This document shows positions 24,073-36,700 of a DNA stretch of 64,000 nucleotides, piece after piece. How positions within the stretch are numbered: the first letter of the stretch is position 1; each line of letters begins with the position of its first letter. Origin of the DNA: Hirundichthys speculiger (taxonomy: Eukaryota; Chordata; Actinopteri; Beloniformes; Exocoetidae); contig JAGFBZ010000855.1 of NCBI GenBank assembly GCA_018398805.1, positions 1,364,001 through 1,428,000 on the forward strand, read 5' to 3'. Under the pieces are notes generated by a model. That model ran no database searches and was not told the DNA's origin. It saw nothing but the letters and a program-made list of their open reading frames with translations. The translations under genes were made by a program, and so were the position numbers.

Positions 24073-26147
24073 GTTGGTGATGTCACTCTGGTTTTCTTAG
24101 TTATACTCTGTAGTTTCAGCGTTGTGACTCAAACATACAAGTCAGCTGAAAGTGCCAAACAAAACATTCATGAAAGACATATTTAGAACATATGAGGGGA
24201 AAAAAAATTATATTTAATAAGATCACTGCAACCCAAATATTTAATGCTTACTGATATGGTCAATTGTGACCTCACAACAATGATAATTCGACAAGAATAG
24301 GAATATCAATAAATGTCACTTGAAAAAAAAAAAATCAAATCAAGAGTTTATGAAAATCACAAAAGGCAATTAGAAAGAGGGCTCCTTCTGCCAAGGCCAA
24401 TGCCCACTTTCTGAGTTGTGACAAAATGTAAAGGTCTAACTTTAAAAACTTTCTATGTTATCAGGCTTTACCTATCAAACCATTTTGAATAAATATGAGC
24501 TGGTAGTTTCTGACAAACACTGATAACTGAAAAAGGTCAGCTAGTTAAAGAAACTAGAGGGCCTGTCAAAGAGTGGAGCCCTCTGCCAAGGCTAAGGCCT
24601 TAACTCACTTTTTTGAAGACATCAAGTGTAACTCAGCTTTATAGTTTTTGCATTACTTTGCTGACAAAAAACTATAAAAGGTACAGAAAACTTATTATAG
24701 TCTTGATTTTCTGCATCACTGGAAAAAAAAAGAAAGAAAGAATCTTACTATGTCAATGTCAGAAGCAATTATTTTCAGTTGCTTTTTTATGGCCAACATT
24801 CCACATCTGAAAAAGTATCAAATTTTAAGTTTCACAGCTTGCAATGTTTATCTTTTTTTCCCCTTTTACTTTCAGCACAGCAGTTCCAAAAAAAACTTCC
24901 TTACACACATACATACAACGTGGCTTTTTTTGTTTTTAACAGTGGCTCTAATTGTCTCCTTAACCATTATGTGCGCACACTAAACTTAACTGTTGTAAAT
25001 TTTGAAGTGAATCTGACTGAGGCAGCCATGCAGCATGTTTATTCTTTCATAATTACCGAAAAGAGCAGACTCCATATGGCAACAAGAGTCCTCTACAGCT
25101 ATTTGTGAGCTGTTTGAGTGCAAGGCTAAACAACATATTGTAACAAAGCTGTTCCCTGTGGACACTGACAACCTACTGCGTGACTGTGCTGTCCAACGGC
25201 CTGTCTGAAATTGAGTCACAATATGTGTGCCAGGAGAGAATATTATTATTATTCATCACCTCTGATTGAGCTGCATGATACATCAGTGATTAGAATATGG
25301 AGGGAAATCAAATGACCATCGTAATTTATTCAACTTGGATTCAGAAGCCAAGTTACATATTTACCTTCTTCTATCACCATGTAATAATCTCTTTAAGTCC
25401 AGTTAACCTGTTTTAAAATCAAAGAAGCTGAGTCCAAGTGGGGGATTATTAGGTTTTGGCATCTTGTAACCTATGAATCACAAAAAAAGCATACTTGCTG
25501 ACCACTTTCCTAAAAATAAAGTGGCAATTAAACAATAAGTCTTGTAGTGAATATCACTGTACATGCCTCATACCTAGTAGAACATATAATTAAAGACACA
25601 AACAATTTTAAATACACCAGAATGGCAGATTAAAAACGACAGCTCACAGAACGAGCACTATAGTCATGAATCTTCTGGTTATCTTACTTTTCACCTGCAA
25701 TGTCATTGAAAGCTTTATAACATGTCGCAGACCGGAGAGGCAGTCTGAAATATGGTAGTCAGCTTATCCGAATTAATGTAAAAGATAACGGTATGCCATC
25801 GTCAAAGATTTACAATATCCAGGCCTCTCAAGGCTGGGGTGACCACATTTAGGCCAATAGAAAATATCGGATGGTTTGGAAAAAAGCTACTATTCCAAGT
25901 CAGCGTTAACTGTTACTGATGAGGTAGTATTTTCAAAGCCTGAGAGAAAAAAATGAAGTTGCAGATCTCAATCCCAAATGTCACTCAGTTGCCTGAGTCA
26001 AGATACGACCTGTTGAATAGCTTTCAGGAGGGTCTGAAAAAGTACCGAGCAGCTGTCGCTGTTGTCGTTAAAGCTGACTGACGTAAATGTTTCTGGCTGG
26101 AACAAACGAAATCCAACAAACTCCTTAAAAAAGGAATTATTTCTTAC
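24073..26147 (-). other. rab23 5'UTR part and large 5' intron
   Basis: The coding start at 24072 is preceded, in the minus sense, by a short leader and an acceptor-like pyrimidine/AG region around 24105-24180, then about 2 kb without exons. Two diverged direct copies of a 'ctgccaaggc(c/t)aa' sequence lie at about 24385 and 24565. No gene is seen. Confidence 0.45.
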
Positions 26148-26300
26148 CTGCAGAACCACGTTACAACTGATCCGCCGGCATTAGAACAGCTAAATCAGTC
26201 ACATATCTACATCATCTCTCTGCTCCTCTTCGTAGTCAGAGGAGACGCCAGTGACTCCGGTGCTAAGGTTACCTAGCTAAGGTTAGCCACTTTTCCCTGA
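26148..26300 (-). promoter_or_regulatory. Probable non-coding first exon of rab23
   Basis: On the minus strand a strong donor (CTGCAG|GTAAGAAA, exon edge at 26148) follows a CpG-containing stretch. It is the only good donor at the right place upstream of the rab23 coding exon. The upstream limit of the exon is a guess. Confidence 0.5.
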
Positions 26301-27152
26301 GAGAAGAACCTTCTGCTCTACGTGTGAACGGTTTTTCTCTTGTGAGGACGCAAACCCAGTCACGTCGGCTTTAAAATGACAACTAAAAATTATTCGACAT
26401 CGAGAACTGAAATACACCTACTGTCAGTCACCAGATGTAAATGCATCGTTATCTGCCCGACGGCTGATGTTCCAGCTAGCTAGCTTGTGAATGAATAGCT
26501 AACCAGGCAACTCCTAATTGGCGAACGGCTGTTGCTTAGCAGCAGAACCGAAGAGCGAACAAGGCAAGAGAGTCACCGGAGGCGCAGCCTTGACTTGGGA
26601 GCACCGTCACCTGTAGTTCCAAAGTCACGACGCTCAGTGTAAAATTTTCGCCCTTCCTTCCTGATATTATTTAATTTAATAGAATCTAATGTAAATTTAT
26701 TATTTCACTAGACTGTCCAGACGACATCTACATGGAAACAATCTTGGAAAAGTAGTTAGGTAGTTACTTAAATCGCCTATTTAGTCATTGGCTGTTACAT
26801 CCACTACGTAAAAACTACGCCACTTTGTTCACATTTATGTATAAACCTCCACAAATGAATACTTAAAAAAAAAAACCCAGCTCCAATTACCCCACGCTCT
26901 TATTACTGAAGTGATACGATTGCTATGTTGTAAAGCATCCATCGACTGTATACGCACCCGTTTAAATTGCAAAAAAAGAACCATTAAGTAAGCCTTTCTT
27001 TTTATAGTTGTGATAAAAACACACGGTATTTTATATTTTCTAAGCTAAGTTGTGCGTATTTTCTTTGTTTATTTACTGTGTGTACGTGCTTTTGGTTTTT
27101 CTAGATTTCATCAGTCGGGCCCTTCGAACAACGAAACGAGTGGTTACCACAT

Positions 27153-27239
27153 GACGTCAGCGTTCCTCTTCCTGAATCGGAACCACCGTCCCCCTTTACC
27201 CGCGTTTGTTAAACCACTATCGCTGTTTGGCGGGATTGG
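27153..27239. promoter_or_regulatory. prim2 (and possibly rab23) promoter motifs: CRE, E2F, CCAAT box
   Basis: A full palindromic CRE/ATF site TGACGTCA lies at 27153-27160. A strong E2F-type site TTTGGCGGGA lies at 27226-27235, overlapping by its last base an inverted CCAAT box (ATTGG, 27235-27239). E2F plus NF-Y sites are typical of S-phase genes, which fits the primase subunit gene that starts just downstream. The rab23 first exon points away about 0.9 kb to the left. Confidence 0.6.
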
Positions 27240-27752
27240 CCGTAGAGAAAGCTGCTTCATCGTTCCATTTGGTAATGCCACGAAAATAATATCGTTTAAA
27301 CCTTGTTCCGACAAACTCATGTGATAAGTTATTGCGTTTGAAATTGGTCTTCTTTAACAATTGCTTGTTGCATGTCAGCTAGCTATTGGCGAAAGCTGAA
27401 GTTCTTGACGCCAGGTTGTGTTTGTTTTGCTCGGAGCACGCACTTTTTTTAGATTTATCTCACCAGTCGCCGTTACAAAGTTAAATTACTTCGACAATGA
27501 GCGACGAGAAAACTTGTTCTGTCAGTACCCCCTCCTTGTACTGTAATATAAATCACTCGCTGGTTCTGTTCGGTTGTGTTTTTAAAGTGCTAATGTTAAG
27601 AAGACAGCTGTTCCACGTCTATTTTGACAGCGGTGATCTCTGTCTCTCAGTGTTCGTAGAATAAGAAAATGTGTTGTTGCACCAAATATGAATGGCTGAA
27701 GATTTGACCTATTATCTAACACGTTTCTGATTTTCTCTACCCATCAGACACC

Positions 27753-30700
27753 ATGCAGTTTTCCAGCAGACAAAAGAAGAGGGCTGTTTTTCTGACTCCC
27801 CAGTCTGAGCTCTACGAGCTGCCTCTGCAGTTTTACGGAGAGCCTCCACTTGAAAACATCTCTCTCTCTGAATTTGAGTCTTTTGCTGTGGACAGACTGA
27901 AATGTGAGTCTGTGAATTTTAAATTATGAAATAGCTGTGGACTTTGTTTTCTCTGATTTTTTTTCAAGACATTTTTCACATTTTAAGAAAAGAATGATAT
28001 TTTAACAGCTTGTTATGTATGATTTCTTTATTTGCCTCTGCAGTGTTGAAGACCGTTGAGAGTTTGGGAGTGAGCTCTGTGAAGCTGTCAGATCAGTACA
28101 AGAAGAAACTGTATCATGAGTTGAAAAATCTGAACTTTCCTTACAGACCAGATGCTGTGAGTATGCTTTTGTTACACACACCAGAACAACCATTAAAGAA
28201 AAACAGTGCAGCATTTATTACATGCCAGAATTGAGTGTTGTTGAAGGCGAACTGAGATACTTTTTCAGTGACTGTAAACGGAGCAGTCAAAGTTTGTCCC
28301 ATGTTTTCTGCAGAATAAAACTTTGTATATGCCTACTGCACTGACTATTGTGCAAGCAAATGGTGACATTAACATAGAATCACATCCATTTCTAATCACG
28401 TTTTAGGCGTGTGCATCTCTTTCCAGTATTAAATCTAAACAGTAGGTTACTGTTGTGCTTCTGAGAAGGTGACACTGCTACACTGCAGGAATCCAGAGCT
28501 GTACTGGAAGTTCTTCATTCATGTGCAAACATACATGAATAGCCCCATATCAGAAAAAGTTGTGAAGAAAAAGAAAAAGTAATGTAGAGAGTCTTAAATT
28601 TACTTTCATTTCTGCTTCTTTATAGAGTGTGAAACCAGAATTTTTCATATTTATTTTTTGCACCAACCTCATTTAATCTATTAATCTTCATCCAATATTA
28701 ATTTCAGGCCTGTAACAGCATCCAACAGGCTAACTTAGTAAAACACTTAGGAGGTGTTCTTGTATTGAAGCTACAGGCAATGACGTGTTTCTTGCAAACA
28801 TATCTTCTAGTGTACAAGAAAACACCACCGTACCATTTTGTACCATATTTTTTTTTTTTCAAATCTCTCCATACATTTGTAGTGGGGATGCAGACCCATA
28901 TCATCTTTTTCCTCAGCCAAACCTTACTCATGTATGCAGGCTGTGATTTTTGCATTGCTTAAAAAAAAAAAGTGGACATGCATTTGTGAAAAAGAAAATT
29001 GTGAAGATCCCATAGAGGTGTTGTGCTCTGTCGAGCCTTTCATCAGTTATTGCTGAGACTATACTCAGAAAGCACAAAGGGGGAGGAGACAAGAAATTAA
29101 ATCCAAATTTTAAAGTCATTACATCCAAGCACTTTCATTAGCTCTCGTCTTTGCTTCCTGTTCTTAAAACCAAGCAATGTCCTGAATGTTGAAAAAAAGA
29201 ACAAACAAGAAAAATACAGGTGAATGACAGTCTCAACCAAACTCTTTTAGTATGCCATGTAACTTTTTTCCCAAATGAAGATTTATCCCATTTAGTCTGG
29301 CTTTGACCACCACTTTTGTGGTATCATAAAGTCTTTTGAAAAAAACAAAACAAACATCTTTGATGAAATAGTCTGTAGTTGTGTGGTGTTTGCTTCTAAT
29401 GTAATGACAGTGAGCATCTGAATTCTTCTTGCAGCTCAATGCTGTTTTTTTTGTATATTTTTTTTTGTCTTCAATGCTCTGTCAAACCATGGACAGACAC
29501 AATCAGTTAAACAGTTTTTCCCCTTTTCCTGGAAGATCTTTCCTTTTTTTTTGAGTTGCAGTAATTTCAATAAGAGTTATTTGTTCATTATTTATTAGAT
29601 ACTACCAGTTCATAGAAATGAAGATGCGGTGCCTTTTGTTTTGAATTACCATTGTTTGTAAATGCTGCATGGAAAATGTGGTGCCAAACGGGCCTTTTAG
29701 GAATATACTGCAGACTGAAGCATCACACACAAAAGAAGCGCAAATACAAATGCTCTAAACAGCATGGGTCATTTATTTAGGGTGCCTGTCCGTCTAAAAA
29801 AAATAACAGTAAATCATTATTATCTCTTTTTAAGGAAATACTATGCAGCAAAATGAAATGTATGTATGCACCTATGTCTGTGTATATAGTTTTACTTCAA
29901 TTTTTAACAATATTCTTTTAAGAAAAAAATAGCAAATACCGGTAGTTATTTCTATGTGTTCCAGTTTTTATCAATATTCAGTAAAGATGAGGAAAATGCT
30001 TTTCATTGAATAGTTTTAAATGGTCTCTTTGAAGTTGGTGCTGATGCTTCTAAAATTTCAGCAAGGAGAACAGTTGAAATGCTTCCCAGCATAATACAGT
30101 GCCTTGCAAAAGTATTTGCCCCCCTTGAACCTTTCAACCTTTTGCCACATTTCAGGCTTTAAACATAAAGATATAAAATTTCATTTTTTTTTTCAAGAGT
30201 CAACAACAAGTGGGACACAATCGTGAAGTGGAATGGTATTTATTGGATATTTTAAACTTTTCTAACAAATTAAAAACTGAAAAGTGGGGAGTGCAATGTA
30301 TTTCGGCCCCTTTACTTTCAGTGCAGAAACTGACTCCAGAAGTTCAGTGAGGATCTCTGAATGATCCAATGTTGTCCTGAATGACTGATGATGATCAATA
30401 GAATCCACCTGTGTGTAATCAAGTCTCTGTATAAATGCACCTGCTCTGTCATAGTCTCGGGGTTCTGTTTAAAGCGCAGAGAGCCTAATGAAGACCAAGG
30501 AACACACCAGGCAGGTCCCAGATACTGTTGTGGAGAAGTTTAAAGCTGGATTTGGATACAAAAAGATTTACCAAGCTTTAAACATCTCAAGGAGCACTGT
30601 GCAAGAAATCATAGTGAAATGGAAGGAGTATCAGACCACTGCAAATCTACCAAGACCCAGCTGTCCCTCTAAACTTTCATCTGGAACAAGGAGAAGACTG

Positions 30701-33700
30701 ATCAGAGATGCAGCCAAGAGGCCCATGATCACTCTGGATGAACTGCAGAGATCTACAGCTGAGGTGGGAGAGTCTGTCCAGAGGACAACAATCAGTCGTA
30801 CACTGCACAAATCTGGCCTTTATGGAAGAGTGGCAGGAAGATAGACATTTCTCAAAGATATCCATAAAAAGTCTGGTTTAAAGTTTGCCACAAGCCACCT
30901 GGGAGACTCACCAAACATGTGGAAGAAGGTGCTCTGGTCAGATGAAACCAAAATCAAACTTTTTGGCCACAATGCAAAACAATATGTTTGGCGTAAAAGC
31001 AACACAGCTCATCACCCTGAACACACCATCCCGACTGTCAAACATGGTGGTGGCAGCATCATGGTTTGGGCCTGCTTCTCTTTAGCAGGGACAGGGACGA
31101 TGGTTAAAATTGATGGGAAGATGGATGGAGCCAAATACAGGACCATTCTGGAAGAAAACCTGTTGGAGTCTGCAAAAGACCTGAGACTGGGATGGAGATT
31201 TATCTTCCAACAGGACAATGATCCAAAACATAAAGCCAAATCTACAATGGAATGGTTCACAAATAAACGTATCCAGGTGTTAGAACGGCCAAGTCAAAGT
31301 CCAGACCTGAATCCAATCCAGAATCTGTGTAAAGAGGTGAAGACTGCTGTTCACAAACGCTCTCCATCTGAACCTCACTGAGCTCCAGCTGTTTTACAAA
31401 GAAGAATAGGAAAGAATTTCAGTCCCTGGATGTGTTAAACTGATAGAGACAAACCCCAAGTGACTGGCAGCTGTAATTGCAGTAAAAGGTGGCGCCACAA
31501 AGTATTAATGCAAGGGTGCCAAATAATATTGCACACCCCACTTTTTAGTTTTTAATTTGTTAAAAAAAAATTTTAAATATCCAATAAATATCGTTCCACT
31601 TCACGACTACTTTCGAATACTTTCGCAAGACACTGTAAGTGCTGATGAGTTGATGTATTTAGTTAAAGTGCTGCACCTTCTGTCTTCATCAAGGATGATA
31701 CAAAACCTCAGTCTGGACTGAAAGAACCTGAGAGACGAAGAAAGGACCATATCTCCCACTTCATTCTCAGACTGGCCTACTGCCAAACGTAAGCCTGTGG
31801 TTTCCATCATATGATTTTGGAAAAATGTTGTTAAACTGTACCTGGCGCAGATATAACTGATGAATGTTCAATTTTGTTGGTATCTTGAAGGGAAGACCTG
31901 AGGCGCTGGTTTATACAACAGGAAGTTGATCTTTTCCGTTATCACTTTAATGATCTGCATCCAGATCAAAAGCTTGAATTTCTTCACAGGAACAATCTTA
32001 AATATGACACAGTAAGTTTTTTGAAATCTTTTTTGTATAATTCTCTGCCATCCTGAAATAATGCTGTAACTTAAAAAAAAATGTTTTTGCTACATTACTA
32101 ATATTTTCTGACTGCTCTCAGTTAATTTGTGTCGGGGGTGTTTTGATCACACACCTGTCACAAATTTGCTATTCTAATTATTTTGCCTTCAGTCCATGAA
32201 GACTGTTAAAAGCGTATGGACTAGTCTGAGTTGTACACCGTGCATTTCTACTGTGTAAAAGCTACTGAGCTGTATGAACTGTTTCTACACACTTGATGGT
32301 GTTTTTTTGATGTGCCGTCAGTAGATGGAGCTGTTTAATCTCAGTAAAGAGACTCATGAATGTCAGCACTTCCTTTATTCTAAATATTGACCTCTTTGAT
32401 TTTCTTTTTTTGATAAAGAAAGTAATTTAGATATAATACATTAACGTAAATACTGCTTTGTGAATCCTATCAGTTCCAGTTAAGTGTGATTAATGACCCT
32501 ATAACTGCACTGCATCTGGTGTTTTACCTTAAAGTGTCTCAATAGACTCAACTAAGGGAAATCACTGCAATTGGGTTTTTAATTAAGATCGACACCAAGA
32601 TTCATAAATTGAGAAAAAAAGATGTTAAAATGTAATCAAACAGGAATGCAAAAAGTTCATTAATTTCGGAAATGCTGCTTAGCTTCCATTAACCTCAGCC
32701 TTCAATAAATTAAATCTGACAAAGCTGAGCTTTGAAGCACCTCACTGAAAATTCTTGTCTTTTAATTTTTTTCCCCTGTTTTTCTCTCTTTTCTTTAAAA
32801 AAAAAATCTTTTCAGATCAGTAACAAAGAGAAAGCTGAACTACAGAAGAAGCTTGTTGATTCCTCTTATGGCTTCAGTGGGGTAACTGTGGAAAATCTGG
32901 ACTTCTACAAAGTGAGTTGCTGATTTCTTTCTGTGGACACTGATGACAACCAGGGTTTGTATGGTTTGAAAATACATGAAAAAGTCATGGAATTTAAAAA
33001 TGAGAATTTCCAGTCCTGGAAAAGTTTAGGAATTTTATAAAACCCATAAGGATTTGGAAAAGTGGTGGAAATTTGCACCATGTGGTGTAGTAACCTCGTA
33101 ATAACAGCACAGGGCTGAAATTGTGACTATTTTGGTCGCATATGTGACTGAAATTTTATCCGTGTGACTTCAAAATATATTCTGTTTGGGAGAATTTGTG
33201 CGAGTGCAGATAATTGTTGTGGTGAAACTGTTTTCCTGTAAGCAAAGAAAACATCTTAAGAAGGTTGCTGAAATGACTAAAACTGGGTTAAGAACTGTCC
33301 AAACCATTATTAAAAACTGGAAGGATAGTGGGGAACCACCATCTTTGGGGAAGAAATGTGGTTGGAAAACAATCTTGAATGCATCTTGGATACAAGGCTG
33401 TGGGGGCAGTGCTATGATCTGGGCTTGCTGCAGTTGGTCAGGTCAGGGTTCAGCAGTTATCTGCCCAAAGTATGAGGTCTGCTGACTGCCTGAATATACT
33501 GAATGACCAGGTTATTCCATCAATGGATTTTTTTTTCTTCGTGATGGCAGTGACATATTCCAAGATGATAATGGCAGCATTTGTCAGGTGCAATCTGTGA
33601 GAGTGGTTCAGGGAGCACGAGACATCATTTTCACACAGACTAGTACAGAATCCACACCACTGCAGATACAGAAAATAAGGTTATATTACTATTTCATCAT

Positions 33701-36700
33701 ATTTGAATGGTGGGGAAACATATCAAATCATTGTTAATTTGGAACCTGATTGATAGGTTATCTTTACATTTAACATGAGAGAGGATTTAAATCTGCAGTC
33801 TAAGTGAAAACTAATCATTGTTAGTATCGCCAGCTAATTGACTGTAATTTACATTTCATTGAGAAGAACGTAAATTATTGTTACCAACATCACTAGAACA
33901 TGCAAGTCTGGACATCAGTCAGCAGAAGGGATGGGCTTTTCATTCCAGATACTTACCGCACATGAATATCTTTTCAGTGAATCAGTTGTGGATAAAATAT
34001 TTTGTTTTATGTTCTTTGTCGGTAATTTCCCAATGTTTTTTTTTTTCTTTTTATTTTTTAGGTGCCATTCCAAGATGCCCTTGATCTGGTGCGAACTCGA
34101 AAAGTGTACCTCAAAGCAGGCTTTGCATACGTTCCTCCCCAGGATGTTGTCACCATTGTTCTCAACGATTTCCGCACAAGGATATCTAAAGCTCTCGCAG
34201 TAAGTGTTAACAGCTCTTCACAACTTTTGAAAGGATAAATAATGGACATCTTAAAATGTTGCTTTGGGGAAATTCAGTATATGAATTTAAGAAATGCATG
34301 AGTTTCATATGCCCTGGGTTAGGGTTCATATTGTGAACATATTACACAAATGCACCCTTAAAATAACTTGGTCCAAATGAGGCATCATAGATGTGAGTCC
34401 CTTTAACACCCCTTCATCTTGTATTATGTTGAACAAGTGTTTCTTCATGTACAGTCACTTTATTCAACTGCATTTTTTTTGTTTACAGAAAGTCTGATTT
34501 CATAAAGCAAAAATGTTAAATAGCAGCAGTTTCCTTCAGTGCCCTGAGGGTACCTGGGGAATGCAGGGTTGAAATAAAAGGAACAAGTGCGCACACATGG
34601 CATAAAATATCTGGAGGGAAGACTGGTGACAACTACCATAGTTGGAAACAAAAGTCTCATAGCCACAGGCATGTTGTTTGTGGTTTTTTTTTAAGCTTTG
34701 GGGTGGGAATGGGGGCTTTGATGGCACAGAATCAAAATGCTCGTGTATTGCACTGAATTCCCAGAGGGAGATGAAATGCAGTGTTTTGAGAACCAGATCT
34801 TCCTTCTTATATATGTGAAGAGACAGCTCCATTTCAGTTCTGTTGTAGTAACGAGTCCAGACTGCAGAATGGGCACGGACATGATCAATAACCAAAATCA
34901 GTCACTGTAAAATATTTGAAGAGACTTTTTCTGTTATTTAGTTGCTCAGTCATTGACTGACAGAGACGGTTAAATGGAGGAAATGGCCTAAATATTCTCC
35001 CGCTGTCTCAGGTTGTTGTACCCTGAATATGGTCTCTTTCCCTGTACATAACTTTTTAGGGAAATATGGCGTCGAAAATGCATATTAGTATTCATTAAGA
35101 TAGAACCATGTGAAAATAACAATAGCTGTGTTTTCATGATCTTAGAATGATTGAATTTTATCCAAAAAATGTGCTGTTGATCATCTGTACACACCTCTGC
35201 AGCTACTGTATTAGGACAAACCAGTCACTCATGTTTTTGCCTCTTTCACAGCTGCCATAGTTTTTGGAATAAGTATAGTTTATTCACTTGGGATGGCAAC
35301 TTGTCCCTCACTACATCCGACACACTTTACTTTTTAATATCTTGATAGCCAGCAGTGTGAACACCAGAAATAATTACATGCACATGATTGACTTTGATAT
35401 TAGATGGATCACTTCTACGGTTCAGTGTTTCCATACTCGGTTTCATCTTTGCTGAAATTCAATTTATTTATTCATTATAAACATGAATACTTATGTTCAT
35501 GATATTATTAACCAGTTCCTGAATGCAAAACCACAAACAAATGCATCCATTCATTTTCTCTCGCCGTTGTCTTTCTCAGGGGTTAAATTTAGACCTATAA
35601 TGCATTGGGGCTCTGTGGCTGTCTGGCGGGACCTGGCGCATGACAAATGGGGAAAATAAAAATAAACTATGAATAAAACAATCATACACATCCCTCTGTT
35701 TTGCATAACAATCAGACATTTGAGATACAGTAGACGTATGGTACAGTATGCAAAGCTGATACTGAAATTTCTCAGTAAGTTCAGGCATTTGTACGTCTGT
35801 CTCACCTGTAACAATCACCTTGTTGCCACAAACGGAAAGTAAAATAATACAAAAAAATGCTGATGGTTTTCTTGAATATTTATACTGCAATTTATCTATA
35901 CATTTTTGTTTCATATTATATTTCTCTCTTTCACTTATATGCACATGTAATCAGAACCTGCAAACACGTGCCTGTATTTCTACTTTCCTATTTTGTGTGA
36001 ATTCTTATGAAAAGTATACGCAGCCGTTCCATTCAGTCTTTTGCAGTAAACCGCAGGAACAATCAAGTGTGTAACTGTAGTCAGAAAAAAGCAAATGAAG
36101 AAAGCTGTGATTCAAGAGCGCCGTTAGATGTAAATGTTTCAGTTCATTTTGGTGCTGTCAGTTCATTGCTTTGTCTGAGGAAAATGCCTTGCCAGTGTTA
36201 AGAATGTTCCTGTTTTTCAGTAGTAGTATTATTATGTTGTATTTAATTGACAAGCCACTTTCAATCAGTGTGTTTTCAGGTAATGCTCACGTCCATGAAA
36301 AGCAGCTGTCTTCATTCAGGCAGTGCTGACAGAAATCCTTGTTGAGCACACTGGAACAATTCATTTCTAGCTCATATGTGGCAAAATGAATTGCATGACC
36401 TCCACAATTAAAGAAAGCAGGAAATGGTTGACACGTAGCTTCTCTTAACGTCTGAATGCAGATATAGTAACTTTGCACTAAGTCTTCACCAGATGGTCTG
36501 ATTATGCTTTTAATTTCGAAGGAAATAAATTTACCATTTTGGTGATGATTGCCCAGAGACTCTTAAAGAATGCAGCAGCCATAGAATCAATTTTAAGCTC
36601 CAGTGATGATTTGACAAACTTTTGAGGTGGTCTAATTGTGCATGTGCTAATGCTGGCATAGCTGGCCCGATGCTCTTGACTTGCTTTAGTTCATAGACGT

